This document shows positions 21,313 to 32,093 of a stretch of DNA of 64,000 bases, piece by piece; position 1 is the stretch's first letter, and the number at the start of each line of letters is the position of its first letter. The stretch comes from Riptortus pedestris (lineage: Eukaryota; Arthropoda; Insecta; Hemiptera; Alydidae). Location: NCBI GenBank assembly GCA_019009955.1, contig CM032231.1, positions 113,553,501 through 113,617,500 on the forward strand, given 5' to 3'. The notes beneath the pieces were generated by a model. It was not told the DNA's origin and searched no databases. It was given only the letters and a program-made list of their open reading frames with translations. The translations under genes were made by a program, and so were the position numbers.

Positions 21313-22854
21313 TTCGAAATTCGGATTATTTATGATTTAAATTTGATGTTTAATTCTGAATCACGGGTTTTTTCAATGGTATGATTTTAACTATATTTTA
21401 ATTAAGCTTCTGTTGTACATTTACTTATGTCAGTAAATTATATGTGATGAGTGTTAACTTTTTTTTTTTGCATATCAACTGTAGTAAAGTTTATTTAATG
21501 GCTTATTATGAAATTTATATCATGTTGGTTTATATCAGTTTATCCTACTTCCTCCCTCTTCCCTCTAAAAAATAATGGACAGTTGGATACAATTATTTGT
21601 TGTTGGATATTACAGAAGAGATTGTCATACCTATCGCCGCAAAGGATGGTTTTCCTTGTTTTTATGGTAGAACAAGTTTTTTTGTGAGGTTTTCGTGACA
21701 ATCCCTACTTTTTTTTTTTGGATAGAAATCGTTATTTTACTACTTTCACGTCAGTAAATCTAGTATTTGACACCATAATTATGCAAGATAAAACCAATTG
21801 TGGAAATGAAGGTGTCAACCAATTGAGAACCAACTGGAAATGTAGAAATTTATTGCTTAATTGCATTTCTGTAGTAACTCTCTTAATGACTTTTCAAAAG
21901 CAAGAACAATCTATAAAAATGATTGTTTTATTATACAATAAAAGTGAAAAAAAAATGATATAAAAACCAAAGTGTGTATTAAAGATAAGTACAAGACAAT
22001 GAAACTTGTATTCAAAGGGAATTTATATTGCTGGTAATAAAAATTAATTAGGTAAGTAAAATATTAATGCTTTTAATAAAGACAATAAATTCTTCTCATA
22101 ATTAAATAAGTAACAGTCCTACTTTTAGTCTCAATAAAAACATTTATTAATAGCAGTGGTATAATAGTAAATGTTAAAAACCAATTAAATTGTTAAATTA
22201 AAACAAAAATGCATTGGCTCATAGCTAAACATGCAACTAAAATATTTCCCTGAGCAGAAATTTGCTTAGAAGAAAAAAATGCAGTTAAAAATGGATCTTA
22301 CTTCAATAAACCTCAGCCTGTAAATAGGCTACATTGAAGGTTGATGAGGCTACATTTGAGATGCTGAGCCGGTTTCTGTTCTGTTAATGATAGTTGTACA
22401 GATTAAGCATTCCAGGTCAATTGACAGGACGGCCTTGATGCAGCACTGCAGGAAAGGGAAGAAATGCACTCCTAGCAGCAAGATGGAATGTGCAATACGA
22501 CCTCAGTATAATGCAATTTCTGAATGCAGTCCTTTGAATAACACTAGGCAAGAAGTCTTTCCTCTATACGAACTTAACCCTGACCTAAGCGCTTTTAAAT
22601 ACTACTGCTTCCATTTTTAGAGATGCTTAGTAATTTACAGTTGTATAAAATAGAACAAATAAACTTATTTATTTATTTATGTTGTAGTATTAACAGAAAA
22701 AATTGAACTCTACTAGTAGAAAAGGACAAACTAAGAACGCAAAAAAACAGACAAAACAAAGCAACAAACGACGAATTAACAAATAAAAAAAATAAACGAA
22801 AACGAAACATTAAATTTAAAACCTAATGTATGAAGAAACCAGATAATTAAATAA
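21313..22854. other. Unassigned AT-rich spacer
   Basis: About 1.5 kb, mostly A/T homopolymer-rich. The frame at 22387-22620 (77 codons) is the least AT-rich, but it has no recognisable domain or splice context. No known repeat seen. Confidence 0.4.
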
Positions 22855-23776
22855 AGTCCGTCACGCAGAGGCTGCGTAAACTAAGCAGATTTCACTCGTG
22901 AAGTTTAGTAATAGATAAATCTACATACTGGTAACACAATACCGGGAATAAATACAAACGGAAATCAGAAATGTTTCATCCAATTTCAATAACCTGCCGA
23001 CAGGAAGCGTTAGGTTAGAAATGTAAACAAATGGGTCGGCCCGCCTCACACCGGAAAGAAAAAAATTTACTAAAATATATCAGAATATAACACATTAATT
23101 TTATTGAGAACTATTTACTATATCTAGTGCTGTAATTAATAATGAGTCAGAATAATTGTTATCTCAATCAATAAAATTTTAGTTGTCCAAAACTTTAAGA
23201 TGGGGGGGGAGTCACAAGGGCATATTTGCATGTATCTCGTATAATAAAGGTCGCTTGAATACAATTTTTGGTATTTAAACTTCCAATAATGTGATTTATT
23301 ATGTAGCAGAGTATTGTTTACGTAACATGAGTAGAAGTGGCGGTTTGCTGAAAACTGCAAATATCTCGGTTAATATTCAAGATAGAGAATAAACGTATAT
23401 AATAATATTTATAGTAAAGTTAATTTACAATAAGATTGGTTATATACAATTATTCGATCCGACCTATGGTAACGGAGATATTTCGAATTTTCGAAATTCC
23501 CCCCTCTAACCCCCCCCCCCCCTCCCCCTGGTTCGATTTTTGCCATTAACGAACTTGATCTGTTTTTTTTTTACATGAAACGGTTAAATATCGAGTTTCG
23601 TAACGATCAAACAAAAATTGCGACCTCTAGAGCGTTAACAGACAAATATATATAATTTTTAACGGACCTCATTTTCGTCATCTCCTGGGTAGGACCGATG
23701 GACATTTGAAGAAAGTTTTCGAAAATCGCGTCATGAGTACAACCTCAATAGCTGATTTCCCTTAGGGGAAATCTGC
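22855..23776 (-). mobile_element. HINE-like element, module D, full length
   Basis: Minus-strand copy of about 920 bp with both termini. The D module is well preserved: CACCGGAAAGAAAAAAATTTAC, CAGAATATAACACATTAATTTTATTG and TGTTTACATTTC-type sequence. It is followed by B-type sequence, a core with a long C run (23502-23525), a very short TA tract (23646-23654) and the palindrome (CCCTTAGGGG). One of the best copies for defining type D. Confidence 0.85.
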
Positions 23777-24368
23777 TAGAACCATAATGACTAATAAATA
23801 ACGAATAGAATGATATATGTTCAATGAAAATATTTTGAATTTTTAAAATAAAACCATCACTGTTCCGCCCCCGATTACAGCTAATAGCGAATACGATCCT
23901 TAGTGTTGACTAAAACGGTTAAATATGGATTATGGTATAGATAAAATAAATATTTTGAAATAAAGAAGCAAAAATTTTAATGAAGTGCTCCTTCAACCTA
24001 GGAATGAAGTGGTCCATTATACAACAGCTTATTGTAAATATGACATGAGTAGGTGTGTGGAGGCTTACTGAAAGCCGGAAACTATGAAATCCACATATCT
24101 TGGTTAATATTCATGATACAGAAAATATGTATAGAACAACATTTATAGAACATTAAATGTGCAATTAGATTAGTTATATACACTGTTTCGATTCGGCGTA
24201 TAATAACGGAGATTTTCGAATTTTCAAAATTATCCTCCTCCAAGGCCCCCCCCCCCGCCCACTGTTCCGATTTTAGCCGTTACCGAGCTAGAACATTCTT
24301 TTTAACCAATACGATTATATATCGAGTTTGGTAACCATTAGACAAATAATAAATAATTTTTGCGACCG

Positions 24369-24590
24369 GGGCTCAGGTTAGCCATGTGAGTTAAAGCGTT
24401 GACCTTAATCTCACATGGTAAACCTAGAGTAGCGAGTTCGATTCTTGCCTGGGCAAAGGAAATTATTTAGTGACGAAATTCACTAAATAACGTCCTAAAA
24501 TCCCACCCTGGCTAGAAAAGGGTGGTAACCTTTTAGATAACCCGTCCCGATTAGCCTAAGTTGCAAAAAGTGGACGTTAATAAATAAATA
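24369..24590 (+). mobile_element. tRNA-derived SINE nested in a HINE-like copy
   Basis: Plus-strand SINE from GGGCTCAGGTTAGCCATG through the B box GAGTTCGATTC to AAAAAGTGGACGTTAATAAAT. It is flanked by TTGCGACCG (24360-24368) and TTACGACCG (24635-24643), a 9-bp near-duplication of HINE-like core sequence. The insertion is therefore clearly younger than the host copy. Confidence 0.9.
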
Positions 24591-24634
24591 AATAATTATT
24601 TATTTATTTATTAACGTCCACTTTATTATAATTA
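24591..24634 (-). repeat. Snapback of the SINE 3' end
   Basis: ATTATTTATTTATTTATTAACG followed by TCCACTTTAT is the reverse complement of the SINE tail just upstream. It forms a short terminal hairpin inside the same target duplication and may have arisen by fold-back priming during insertion. Confidence 0.7.
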
Positions 24635-25047
24635 TTACGACCGATAGAGCGGTAACAGACAAATACATATATAATTTTGGAACGGACCTCGTTTTCTTCA
24701 GTTGCTAGGTAGAACCGTTTATTTGTTTCATGAGGTTTTAGAATGAAAAACTACTAAGTTATCATCGCCCTGTAATATCTATAACTCTCGTTTTGATTAA
24801 GTATTTACATTTTGAGATTAAACTGTGTTTATGTAAATTGTCAATACAGTAATTTTTGTAAATTTATATTGTAATTATATCCCCATCCATATCGTCATGT
24901 AAAAGTTAACAACATAAACGAAGATACAAAAAAATTAATTTAAATTACTTTATACAAATTTGTAATTTTCACAAAATTAAACGATTTATCTAGCTCTTTA
25001 AGGTCATCTACAAGGGTCACTGATATATTATTAGAAATATTGCACTT

Positions 25048-25260
25048 GTTTCAAAAATTTGGATACGTATGGCATTCCATTAATATGTGGTGGATAGTCA
25101 AGTCTGTGTTACACTTCCCACAAATCGGGGGTTGATATTTTGCGATAAGATAACCATGCGTAAATCTTGTGTGCTATTCGGTGTCTTCCTAATACGACTT
25201 CATCTCTTTTGTTGTCTTTTGTCAAATATTTCCATGTACGAATGTAGACATTAATAGTTT
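25048..25260 (-). pseudogene. C-terminal cysteine tail of split retrotransposon ORF2
   Basis: The first minus-strand frame reads TINVYIRTWKYLTKDNK, then RDEVVLGRHRIAH. After a frameshift near 25165 another frame gives THGYLIAKYQPPICGKC and LTIHHILMEC. The combination of EVVL-R-RI-H, HGYL, C-x-x-C and H-I-L-x-E-C is diagnostic of ORF2 C-termini in I/Jockey/R1-like elements. Confidence 0.8.
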
Positions 25261-25262
25261 TT

Positions 25263-25380
25263 AGCAGATTTCCCTTAAGGGAAATCTGCTATTGAGGTCG
25301 TACTCATGACGCGAGTTTTGAAAAATTTCCTCAAATGTCCATCGATCCTACCCAGGAGATGACGAAAATGAGGTCCGATC

Positions 25381-25432
<52 letters not shown>

Positions 25433-25867
25433 ATGTTAACGCTCTCTCGGTCGAAATATTCTTTACCGAACTTAATATTTATTAGTTTTAAGTAAAAAGA
25501 GAGGTCAAGGTCGTTAGTGGTTGAAATCGGACCAGTGGGAGGGGGGTTTAGAGGGGGGGAGTTTTGAAAATTCAAAATATCTCCTTTATTATGCGTAGGA
25601 TCGAAAAATTGTATAAAATCAATCTTTTAGTAAATTAAATTTACTATAAATATCGTTCTATACATTTATTCTGTATCTTGAATATTAACCGAGATATTTG
25701 CATTTGTATTGTGTGTGGGGTCGAGGGAACCCGCCATGTTCCGGACTCTCCTCCGCCGAAAGCTCTGGTGGCCGTTTCCAGAACTGTTATTAGGCGGATT
25801 TCTCTATTGTAAAACTTCACGTGGGAAATCTGCTTAGTTTACGCAGCCCCTGCGTGACGGACTTTTT
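25263..25867 (+). mobile_element. HINE-like element, module A, inserted in retrotransposon coding sequence
   Basis: Complete plus-strand copy with a perfect 5' palindrome, (TA)n at 25387-25427, G-run core, a shortened module A and the full 3' hairpin. Both outer edges are T5. Flanking sequences belong to one continuous retrotransposon reading frame, so the termini and the target (a T tract) can be read directly. Confidence 0.9.
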
Positions 25868-26020
25868 AGTTTATAGTTCTGGGTTTCGTTCCACATTTGT
25901 TGCTAGTTTTTATCAATATCTTCTTTGAGTGGTTGGTAGAGCTCTGCAGATGTAACTGTTGTTGGGGTGATGGAGTCGAGTTGGTGGGTTTTTCTGGCTG
26001 CCACATCAGCTTTTTCGTTT
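25868..26020 (-). pseudogene. RNase H end of split retrotransposon ORF2
   Basis: The minus-strand frame reads NEKADVAARKTHQLDSI, where N-E-K-A-D-x-A-A is the last conserved RNase H block including its catalytic Asp. It continues through TSAELYQPLKEDIDKN, a stop codon and QMWNETQNYK. The reading frame is then cut by the HINE-like insertion. Upstream RT and the rest of RNase H are absent; a HINE-like 5' fragment abuts at 26021. Confidence 0.75.
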
Positions 26021-26118
26021 CATACTCGGTAGAATCGGTAGGCATTTGAAGCCATTTTTCGAAACTCGCGTCATGAGTTTGTACTCACAAGATGGGGGCG
26101 CCTAAAGAGAAATCTGCT
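26021..26118 (-). mobile_element. HINE-like 5'-end fragment
   Basis: Contains only the leader end: GGTAGAATCGGTAGGCATTTG, TTTTCGAAACTCGCGTCATG and a damaged palindrome ending AGAAATCTGCT. The palindrome's left half is replaced by AAGATGGGGGCGCC. Confidence 0.65.
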
Positions 26119-26750
26119 AAAAATTACATGACACATATACTCGACTCGTAACATTATATCAACGCACAAACAAAAAAATGGCGTCTTCGTAGTGCAAGCA
26201 GACTTCCACTAGAACGAAATTCATTAAATAACATTCAACTCCCACCCTGGAAAAGGGTATTTACATTTAAATATTCTCATCCATATTAAGTGTATATATT
26301 GTCCACTAACTACTCACATTTAAAATACCAAATCTTATTTATATACGTTTAAAAATTAAAATGTGTTAAATTACTATTTGACAATTTTCGACCAAATTTC
26401 TAAGCCGGAACATAAAAAGAATTCAAATATATTCAATTCCAAGGAAAAGTGAGTTCTGGAATGTATCGTAATAACAACTTTAAATTTCTAATAAATTCAA
26501 ACGTGAGTCAGAACATATGATGAATTAAATATTGCGGTTTCCCCCTCAGGAAATGTATCCTAGTTTAATTGGAAATCATTCTACTGAAAAATTAAAAACT
26601 AATTCATAAAGTATAACTGGAATATCATCAAATAAATTACCTCACCACTTCTGGGATTTGAAGTTATGACAAGCATTTCACCAGAGGTATTGAGCATCAA
26701 TAACGCTCAAGACTTCCAAAACCATTGAATATAACTCATAATACCATTTT
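26119..26750. other. Spacer with a possible SINE piece
   Basis: About 26212-26262 (ACGAAATTCATTAAATAACAT, CTCCCACCCTGGAAAAGGGT) resembles the middle of the SINE on the plus strand. The rest is AT-rich and unassigned. Confidence 0.4.
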
Positions 26751-26883
26751 AGCAGATTTCCCTTGTGGCAAATGAGATCGTACTCATGAAGCAATTTTCG
26801 AAAACTTTCTTCCAATGTCCGTTGTCCTACCCAGATGACTAATATGAGGTCCGTACAAAATTATATAAATCTATCTATCTATT

Positions 26884-26958
<75 letters not shown>

Positions 26959-27742
26959 GTGTGTCATTTAACGCTCTAGAGCTCGGAATTTTTGTTTGAT
27001 CGTTACTAAACTTGATATTTAATCGTTTTATACAAAAAGAAAGATCAATCTCGTTAATGGGTAAAATCGTACTAGTGGGAGGGGGTTTAGAAGGAGGGAT
27101 TTCCGAAAATTCGAAATTTATCAGTTACAATACATCGGATCGAATAACTGTATAGAACCAATCTCATTGCAAATGAAGTGTACTATAAATATTTGTATAC
27201 ACATTTATTCTATATCTGGAATATTAGCCGAGATATTTCACATTTTTCAGTTTTCAGCCTTTAGCAAACTACCAATTCCACTCATGTTGCATAACAGTTC
27301 TCTGTTATATAATAAACGACATTATTCGAAGCTTAAATACCAAATATTGTTTTCACGAGACCTTTATTATAAGAGATGCATGCAAATATATTCTGGTGAT
27401 ATATTCCGCACGTCTTAAGTACTTGGACTACTAAAATTTGATTGATGAGCTAAACATTATTCTGATTCATTATAAATTACAGTGCTAGATATAGTAAATA
27501 GTTTTCAATAAATTTAATATGTTATATTCTGATATATTTCATGAATGTCTTTTCTTTCAGGTGGGAAGTTGGCAGACCTGCTTGTATACATTTCAGACAC
27601 TTCCCGTCGGTAGGTTATTAAAACTGACTGAAAGATTTTTTATTACCGTTTGTATTTATTCACTTAATATTAACGGTGGTGTTGTGTTGCCAGTATGTAG
27701 ATAATCTGTTTAGTTTATGCAGCCCCTGCTTGACGGACTTTT
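26751..27742 (+). mobile_element. HINE-like element, module D, full length
   Basis: Plus-strand copy of about 990 bp. The palindrome is partly deleted (AGCAGATTTCCCTTGTGGCAAATGAG). An (ATCT)n block precedes (TA)n at 26872-26956. The core is followed by B-type sequence and the complete D module (ACGTCTTAAGTACTTGGAC; CTTTCAGGTGGGAAGTTGGCAG; GTTTGTATTTATTCACTTAATATT). The 3' end is slightly damaged (ATAATCTGTTTAGTTTATGC), with hairpin GCAGCCCCTGC. Confidence 0.85.
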
Positions 27743-28215
27743 ATCATTTAGGTAACTCAATTTTACTAAAATATCCACAACGACGATTTAGAGTGAGGAT
27801 ACTTCAAAGAATTGGGGCGAATCGAGTGAAATTGCCAGGCAAACATTGGAAGGGCCCTTGAGGAGCCATCAGTTTGCCTTTTTGCCAGAAGTACTGGAGG
27901 CGGCCAGTTTGTCTAGGACAGGACCCTCTTCCCTGCAACCCTTGGATTCTGTTGACCTCAGCGAAAACCAACCCTCCTCAAACACTCCACTCAGCCGGGG
28001 GCCCCTACTCCATTTTGTAGACTACCTTCTTGGGGTAATTTATTTGAAATAATTTTATTTGTAGCAGTTGGAATTTCCAAGACTGCTCAAGTTTCGATAA
28101 TGGCCCCTCACTTTCTTATTTATTTTCCCCCTCACTACCACCTGTATGTTATAACATACAAATAATCTCATAAGTTTCACATACAGGTCACAAAATATTG
28201 GCAGAAATCTCAATT
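27743..28215. other. GC-richer island with an open frame
   Basis: From about 27780 to 28030 the base composition rises well above the surroundings (GAGGCGGCCAGTTTG; CTCAGCCGGGGGCCCC). The frame at 27846-28052 stays open (…FLPEVLEAASLSRTG…) but matches nothing I know, and no clear splice sites flank it. It could be a host exon remnant or part of an unrelated repeat. Confidence 0.3.
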
Positions 28216-28795
28216 AAAAAAAGTCCGTCTCGCAGGGTCTGCTTCTCCCACGCGAAGTTATACAATATAGAAATTTGAAGAGAGCCAAACAGTTACGGAA
28301 ACGGTCGAACTAGCTATTGCCGGAAACCCACGACTAGGACAAAGTTAGCCGATCTCATCTCGTCCGTTACGTGACACACACATAATATAAATGCAAATAT
28401 CTCGTTTAATATTCATGATAAAGAATAAATATATAAATCGATATTAATAGTAAATTTAATTTGCAATAAGATCGGTTCTATACAATTTTTCCATCCGAAG
28501 TGTGGTAACGTAGATATTTCGAATTTTCGAAAATCCCCCTCTTAACACCCTCGACTGGTCGAAATTCAGTCATTAACAAAGTTGTCCTTTATTTTTACTT
28601 AAAATGTTTAAATATGGAGTTTGGTAACGATCAAGCAAAAATGCGACTGCTAGAGCGTTAACAGACATATATAAGTATATAATTTTGAACGGACCTCATC
28701 TCCTGGGTAGGATCGATGTACATTTGAAGAACATTTTCGAAAATCGCGTCATGAGTACGACCTCAATAGCTGATTTCCCTTAAGGGATATCTGCT
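28216..28795 (-). mobile_element. HINE-like element, module C
   Basis: Minus-strand copy with both ends. The 3' hairpin region is damaged by a deletion (CGCAGGGTCTGCTTCTCCC). Module C blocks are clear (CGAACTAGC; CCACGACTAGG; GCCGATCTCATCTCG). The TA tract is nearly absent (ATATATAAGTATATAA), so the microsatellite is not essential for recognisable structure. Confidence 0.8.
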
Positions 28796-29520
28796 AATAA
28801 CTAGATATTTATTTATCATATGTATTATATATTGGTATTTAATTTATTCTATGTCAATTGATAAAATTGCATACAGGATTGTCCATAGGACACACTTTTC
28901 CAGCCAGAGTGGATAAGGATTTTATTTAATGTGTTCGTCACTAGAAAATTCCTATTGCCCAGGTGTGAATCGGACTCAAGGCTCTAGGTTTACCTAAGAA
29001 GTAAATGTTAAAAACAACAAATTAAAACAATGTTCGTTACCTTTGGAGTAGAGTGTTAGAGTTTTCTTATATTAGGTTAAAGTAAATAAATAGAAAATTG
29101 GTTATTCAATGTGTGTCTCTTAAAGATGTTCGTTCCATTTTAGTGTCAATCTATGAGTCGTTTAGCGGTTCTAAAAGATTAATAGGTACGTTATTCTATT
29201 TACTTTCGACTACTTTATGATACATTTATTTTGTACAACAGTTAAAAGTAACAGGCTTGCCCTGACAGAGGCGGTATATGCTCCAGAGAAAAGCTATGAT
29301 TACTGCAATTTGGAAATGGAGTGTAAAAACAGACGTCAGTGAAATGGAAATTCCGAGAACTGCCAGTTATACGCACATCACTTTCCTGTCCGTAAGATGA
29401 AAAGCTAAAAGGAGAATGATCATAATTTTTAAATGGTAATATTTACCCTCCAATAAAATTTCCGAGTGGAAGGTCGTAACTCTAGAAAAAGACGAACTTA
29501 TGGGACATTATCGACCTGCT
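28796..29520. other. Spacer with a SINE fragment
   Basis: Mostly unassigned AT-rich sequence. A minus-strand SINE fragment lies at 28903-28996. Confidence 0.4.
28903..28996 (-). mobile_element. SINE central fragment
   Basis: AGTGGATAAGGATTTTATTTAATG, CGTCACTAGAAAATTCC and GCCCAGGTGTGAATCGGACTC correspond to the middle and B-box part of the SINE on the minus strand. Both ends are lost. Confidence 0.65.
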
Positions 29521-29559
29521 GTATATATATATAAAATTGTAACCTCTGTCTGTACATTG

Positions 29560-30240
29560 ATTTTTTTCGAGAAATTTCACGATAACTTTTCGTTTCACAT
29601 GTCATAGACACCATAACTGCATTTTGTTTCTTTCGTGCCTGTTTTTTGTTGTTTGTTAAATATTCGTATAACAAAAGTTATTTATTTTATTATTTAGAGT
29701 AACTTTTGTTATGTACACTTTTGTCGTATACATGAGTATAAATGAGTCATACGCTAAAAACTATAGGGAGTCAACAATTTTATTTGGCACAAAAGACTCA
29801 ACCGAGTTAAACTCGGTATGTGAATTAGCAGTAACTCCTACATGATAATATGCTGTACCAACTTTACTAGGAGCGAGCAGGAGTGGGGGGTTGTATGGGA
29901 GGGCTGAAATTAAAAATACCAATTTTTCGTTTCCTATTGGTTTTTTGACAGATACGCTCATAACAAAAACTGTTTATTCTGTTATTTAGAGTAACTTTTG
30001 TTATATTCACTTTTGTTTTACAGCAAAGTATAAACGAGATATATACCAAAAACTAAAGCGGGAGCCAACTATTTTATTGGGCACTAACGGTTGAACCGAA
30101 TTTAACAAAACTCGGAATGTGAATTAGCATTAATTCTTCCATGATTATAAGCTATATTAAAATTTATAGGTTCAAACGGTAGTGGGGGGTTTAAGGGTGG
30201 CCTGAAATAAACATTTGCGATATTTAATTTTCTATTTTAG
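29560..30240 (-). repeat. Tandem ~295-bp units, reverse orientation
   Basis: Two clear units, plus part of a third, of the repeat also found at 39129-39930. Landmarks recur about 300 bp apart: ATGTGAATTAGCAGTAACTCC near 29818 and ATGTGAATTAGCATTAATTC near 30117, with GAGTAACTTTTGTTAT before each. No cognate CCCGGCTTCGCTCG end is visible at this locus. Confidence 0.8.
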
Positions 30241-31325
30241 TTTATTTATTTTTTTTAAAAGGGGTAGCCCCTGAAGAGTTGGCAAATAAGCTCGAAACAT
30301 GTAGGGCAGTTTCAATAAAGTTTGCACCAAAAAACTTTTTTTGTTTTTTTATTGGAGATCTTAGCCATTAAATTTGAAGAATAGAAAAATAATGTTTCTT
30401 TTCTTCAAATGTTTAAGTATAGAGTATGTTTGCAATTATAGTAGACTTGTATATTGTACATAGGTGATAAAGGATATTTATACGGTACATCCTGAAAACT
30501 AAATAATATTCATTGTGTACCTACTTAAAAAAGAAAAAAGATCTTGTTAAATGGGCATCTCCTTTAATAGAAGGAAATAGAGTTTTTTGACACATATGTG
30601 GCTCAAAAATAAGGTTAGTCTTACATTCGATGGCTTCACAATTAATGAGCAATACGGAAATATTCACTGCTTATACAGATTTTTAAATGGGTGTGTTAGT
30701 CTCAATAGGATATCTAGAAATGAACTACTATCCAGCTCTGGTTTGATGGTAATCATTGCATTATACCAAAAAAAAAAAAAATAAAACTCATGAATTACTT
30801 CCTGAAGAAAGTCTTAGAGGAGTAGATTCTTCCAGATAGTTCATTTAGAAGGAAATTGGATTCTCTCGAGTTGCAAAACTAAGACAATGGCTTTCAAACT
30901 TTATCTAGTATTGCATTTCCCAAGGGCAGCCAACGGGACTCCATATTTCACGATTGGGTAATTTCTTACAATTCACTTAGACTAGAAAAAAGGAAGGCTA
31001 CTGGCATGGAAGATTCCAGCTCTCTTTAAGAAGTTAGTTCTTCAAGGATGAATTAAATTCAGAAGGCAGCTTTGAATATAGATAAGACATTTATTTAAAA
31101 AATATTTATTGACATATAAATATGGAACTCAAGAGTGAAGGAACTTCCAAAGGATCCAAAGTCTTGTATTTGTACCATTGTGTTTTATTGGAAGCTGCTC
31201 TGTTCATATTACTCACCGAAATCCATAAGATGCTTGATGTCTTCAAAGTAGGATTTTCTAGGCCTTCCTCTTCCCTAATGCCCTAGAACCTTACCTTCAA
31301 ATATATATGTCATGAAGTCGTTGTG

Positions 31326-31327
<2 letters not shown>
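30241..31327. other. Unassigned spacer
   Basis: Around 30270-30330 a stretch reads AGCCCCTGAAGAGTTGGC, GCTCGAAACATG and CAATAAAG, resembling the tail of some retroelements. The remainder has no recognised element or gene; the frame at 30587-30784 ends in a homopolymer and looks random. Confidence 0.35.
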
Positions 31328-31394
<67 letters not shown>

Positions 31395-31793
31395 CGCTCT
31401 CGCGGTCGCTATTTTTGTCTTATTGTTACCAAACTTAATATATAATCGTTTTATACAAAAAGACAGATCGAGTTCGTTAACGGTTGGAATCGGACAATGG
31501 TGTAGGGGTTTTAGAGGGTGAAAATTTCGAAAACTCTTAATATCTCCGTTATTATGTGTCTGATCGAAAAAGTTTATAGAACCATTCTTATTGAAATTTT
31601 AATGTTCTACAAATGTTGTTATGTACGTTTTTTTCACTATCTTGATTGTTAACTGAGATATTTGCATTTCTTAGTTTTCAGTCTTCAGTAAACCCCCACT
31701 CCTAATCATCTCATATTAACAATATCATATTATTTTATGATGCACTTTATTTTCGCGCTTAGTTAACGCAGCCCTTGCGTGAAGGACTTTTTT
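31328..31793 (+). mobile_element. HINE-like element, module B, 5'-truncated
   Basis: Starts in a (TA)n(TG)n tract (31329-31391), then GCTCTCGCGGTCGC, core and B-type 3' part. It ends with a compact terminus (CGCGCTTAGTTAACGCAGCCC, TTGCGTGAAGGACTTTTTT). The GGGAAATCTG block before the hairpin is deleted. Confidence 0.8.
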
Positions 31794-31799
31794 CCATGT

Positions 31800-32093
31800 C
31801 GTTGATCAATATTTATAGAAAATTAAATTTAGAACAAGATTGATTATAGACTATTTTCGATAGTAACAGAGATATTTTGAATTTTTTACTTTGTCTCCTC
31901 TAAACCCAGCCGTTAAAGAAATAAACCGTTAGTTACACATAAAACGCATATAAAATATATTGAGTGTGGTACGGTTCGAACAGAAATTGAGAGGACCACA
32001 TTTTCTACTAGGTGGGTTTGATTGATATTTGAGCGTACTTTTCGAAACTCGCGTCACGAGCACAATAGCAATGGCAGATTTCCCTGCAGGGAT
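31800..32093 (-). mobile_element. HINE-like element, 5' half, old
   Basis: Minus-strand core and leader: AATATTTATAGAAAATTAAATTTAG, GAGGACCACATTTTC, TTTTCGAAACTCGCGTCACG and a decayed palindrome (GGCAGATTTCCCTGCAGGGA). Lies tail-to-tail with the preceding plus-strand copy. Confidence 0.65.

Larger units (their letters stand above)
23800..24720 (-). mobile_element. Old HINE-like element, module B, split by a SINE
   Basis: The minus-strand type-B copy reads from TATTTTGAATTTTTAAAATA through ATGACATGAGTAGG and a core with a long C run (24247-24257) to GAGTTTGGTAACC. It is interrupted at 24369-24637 and resumes with CGACCGATAGAGCGG, a short TA tract and ACGGACCTCGTTTTC. The 5' palindrome is lost. 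Confidence 0.75.
24725..26020 (-). mobile_element. Non-LTR retrotransposon 3' end, split by a HINE-like copy
   Basis: Minus-strand retrotransposon whose RNase H end (25868-26020) and C-terminal tail (about 25050-25260) are separated by the HINE-like copy at 25263-25867. A 3' untranslated region continues to about 24725. Protein motifs place it in the R1/I/Jockey-like group. It is not the same family as the element at 2551-4740: the tails differ clearly. Confidence 0.8.

Noticed and set aside
24369..24470. tRNA-like sequence with a B box (and the other SINE heads) as real tRNA genes
   Set aside because: No cloverleaf with proper anticodon and acceptor stems can be drawn, and each continues into the same SINE body and tail.
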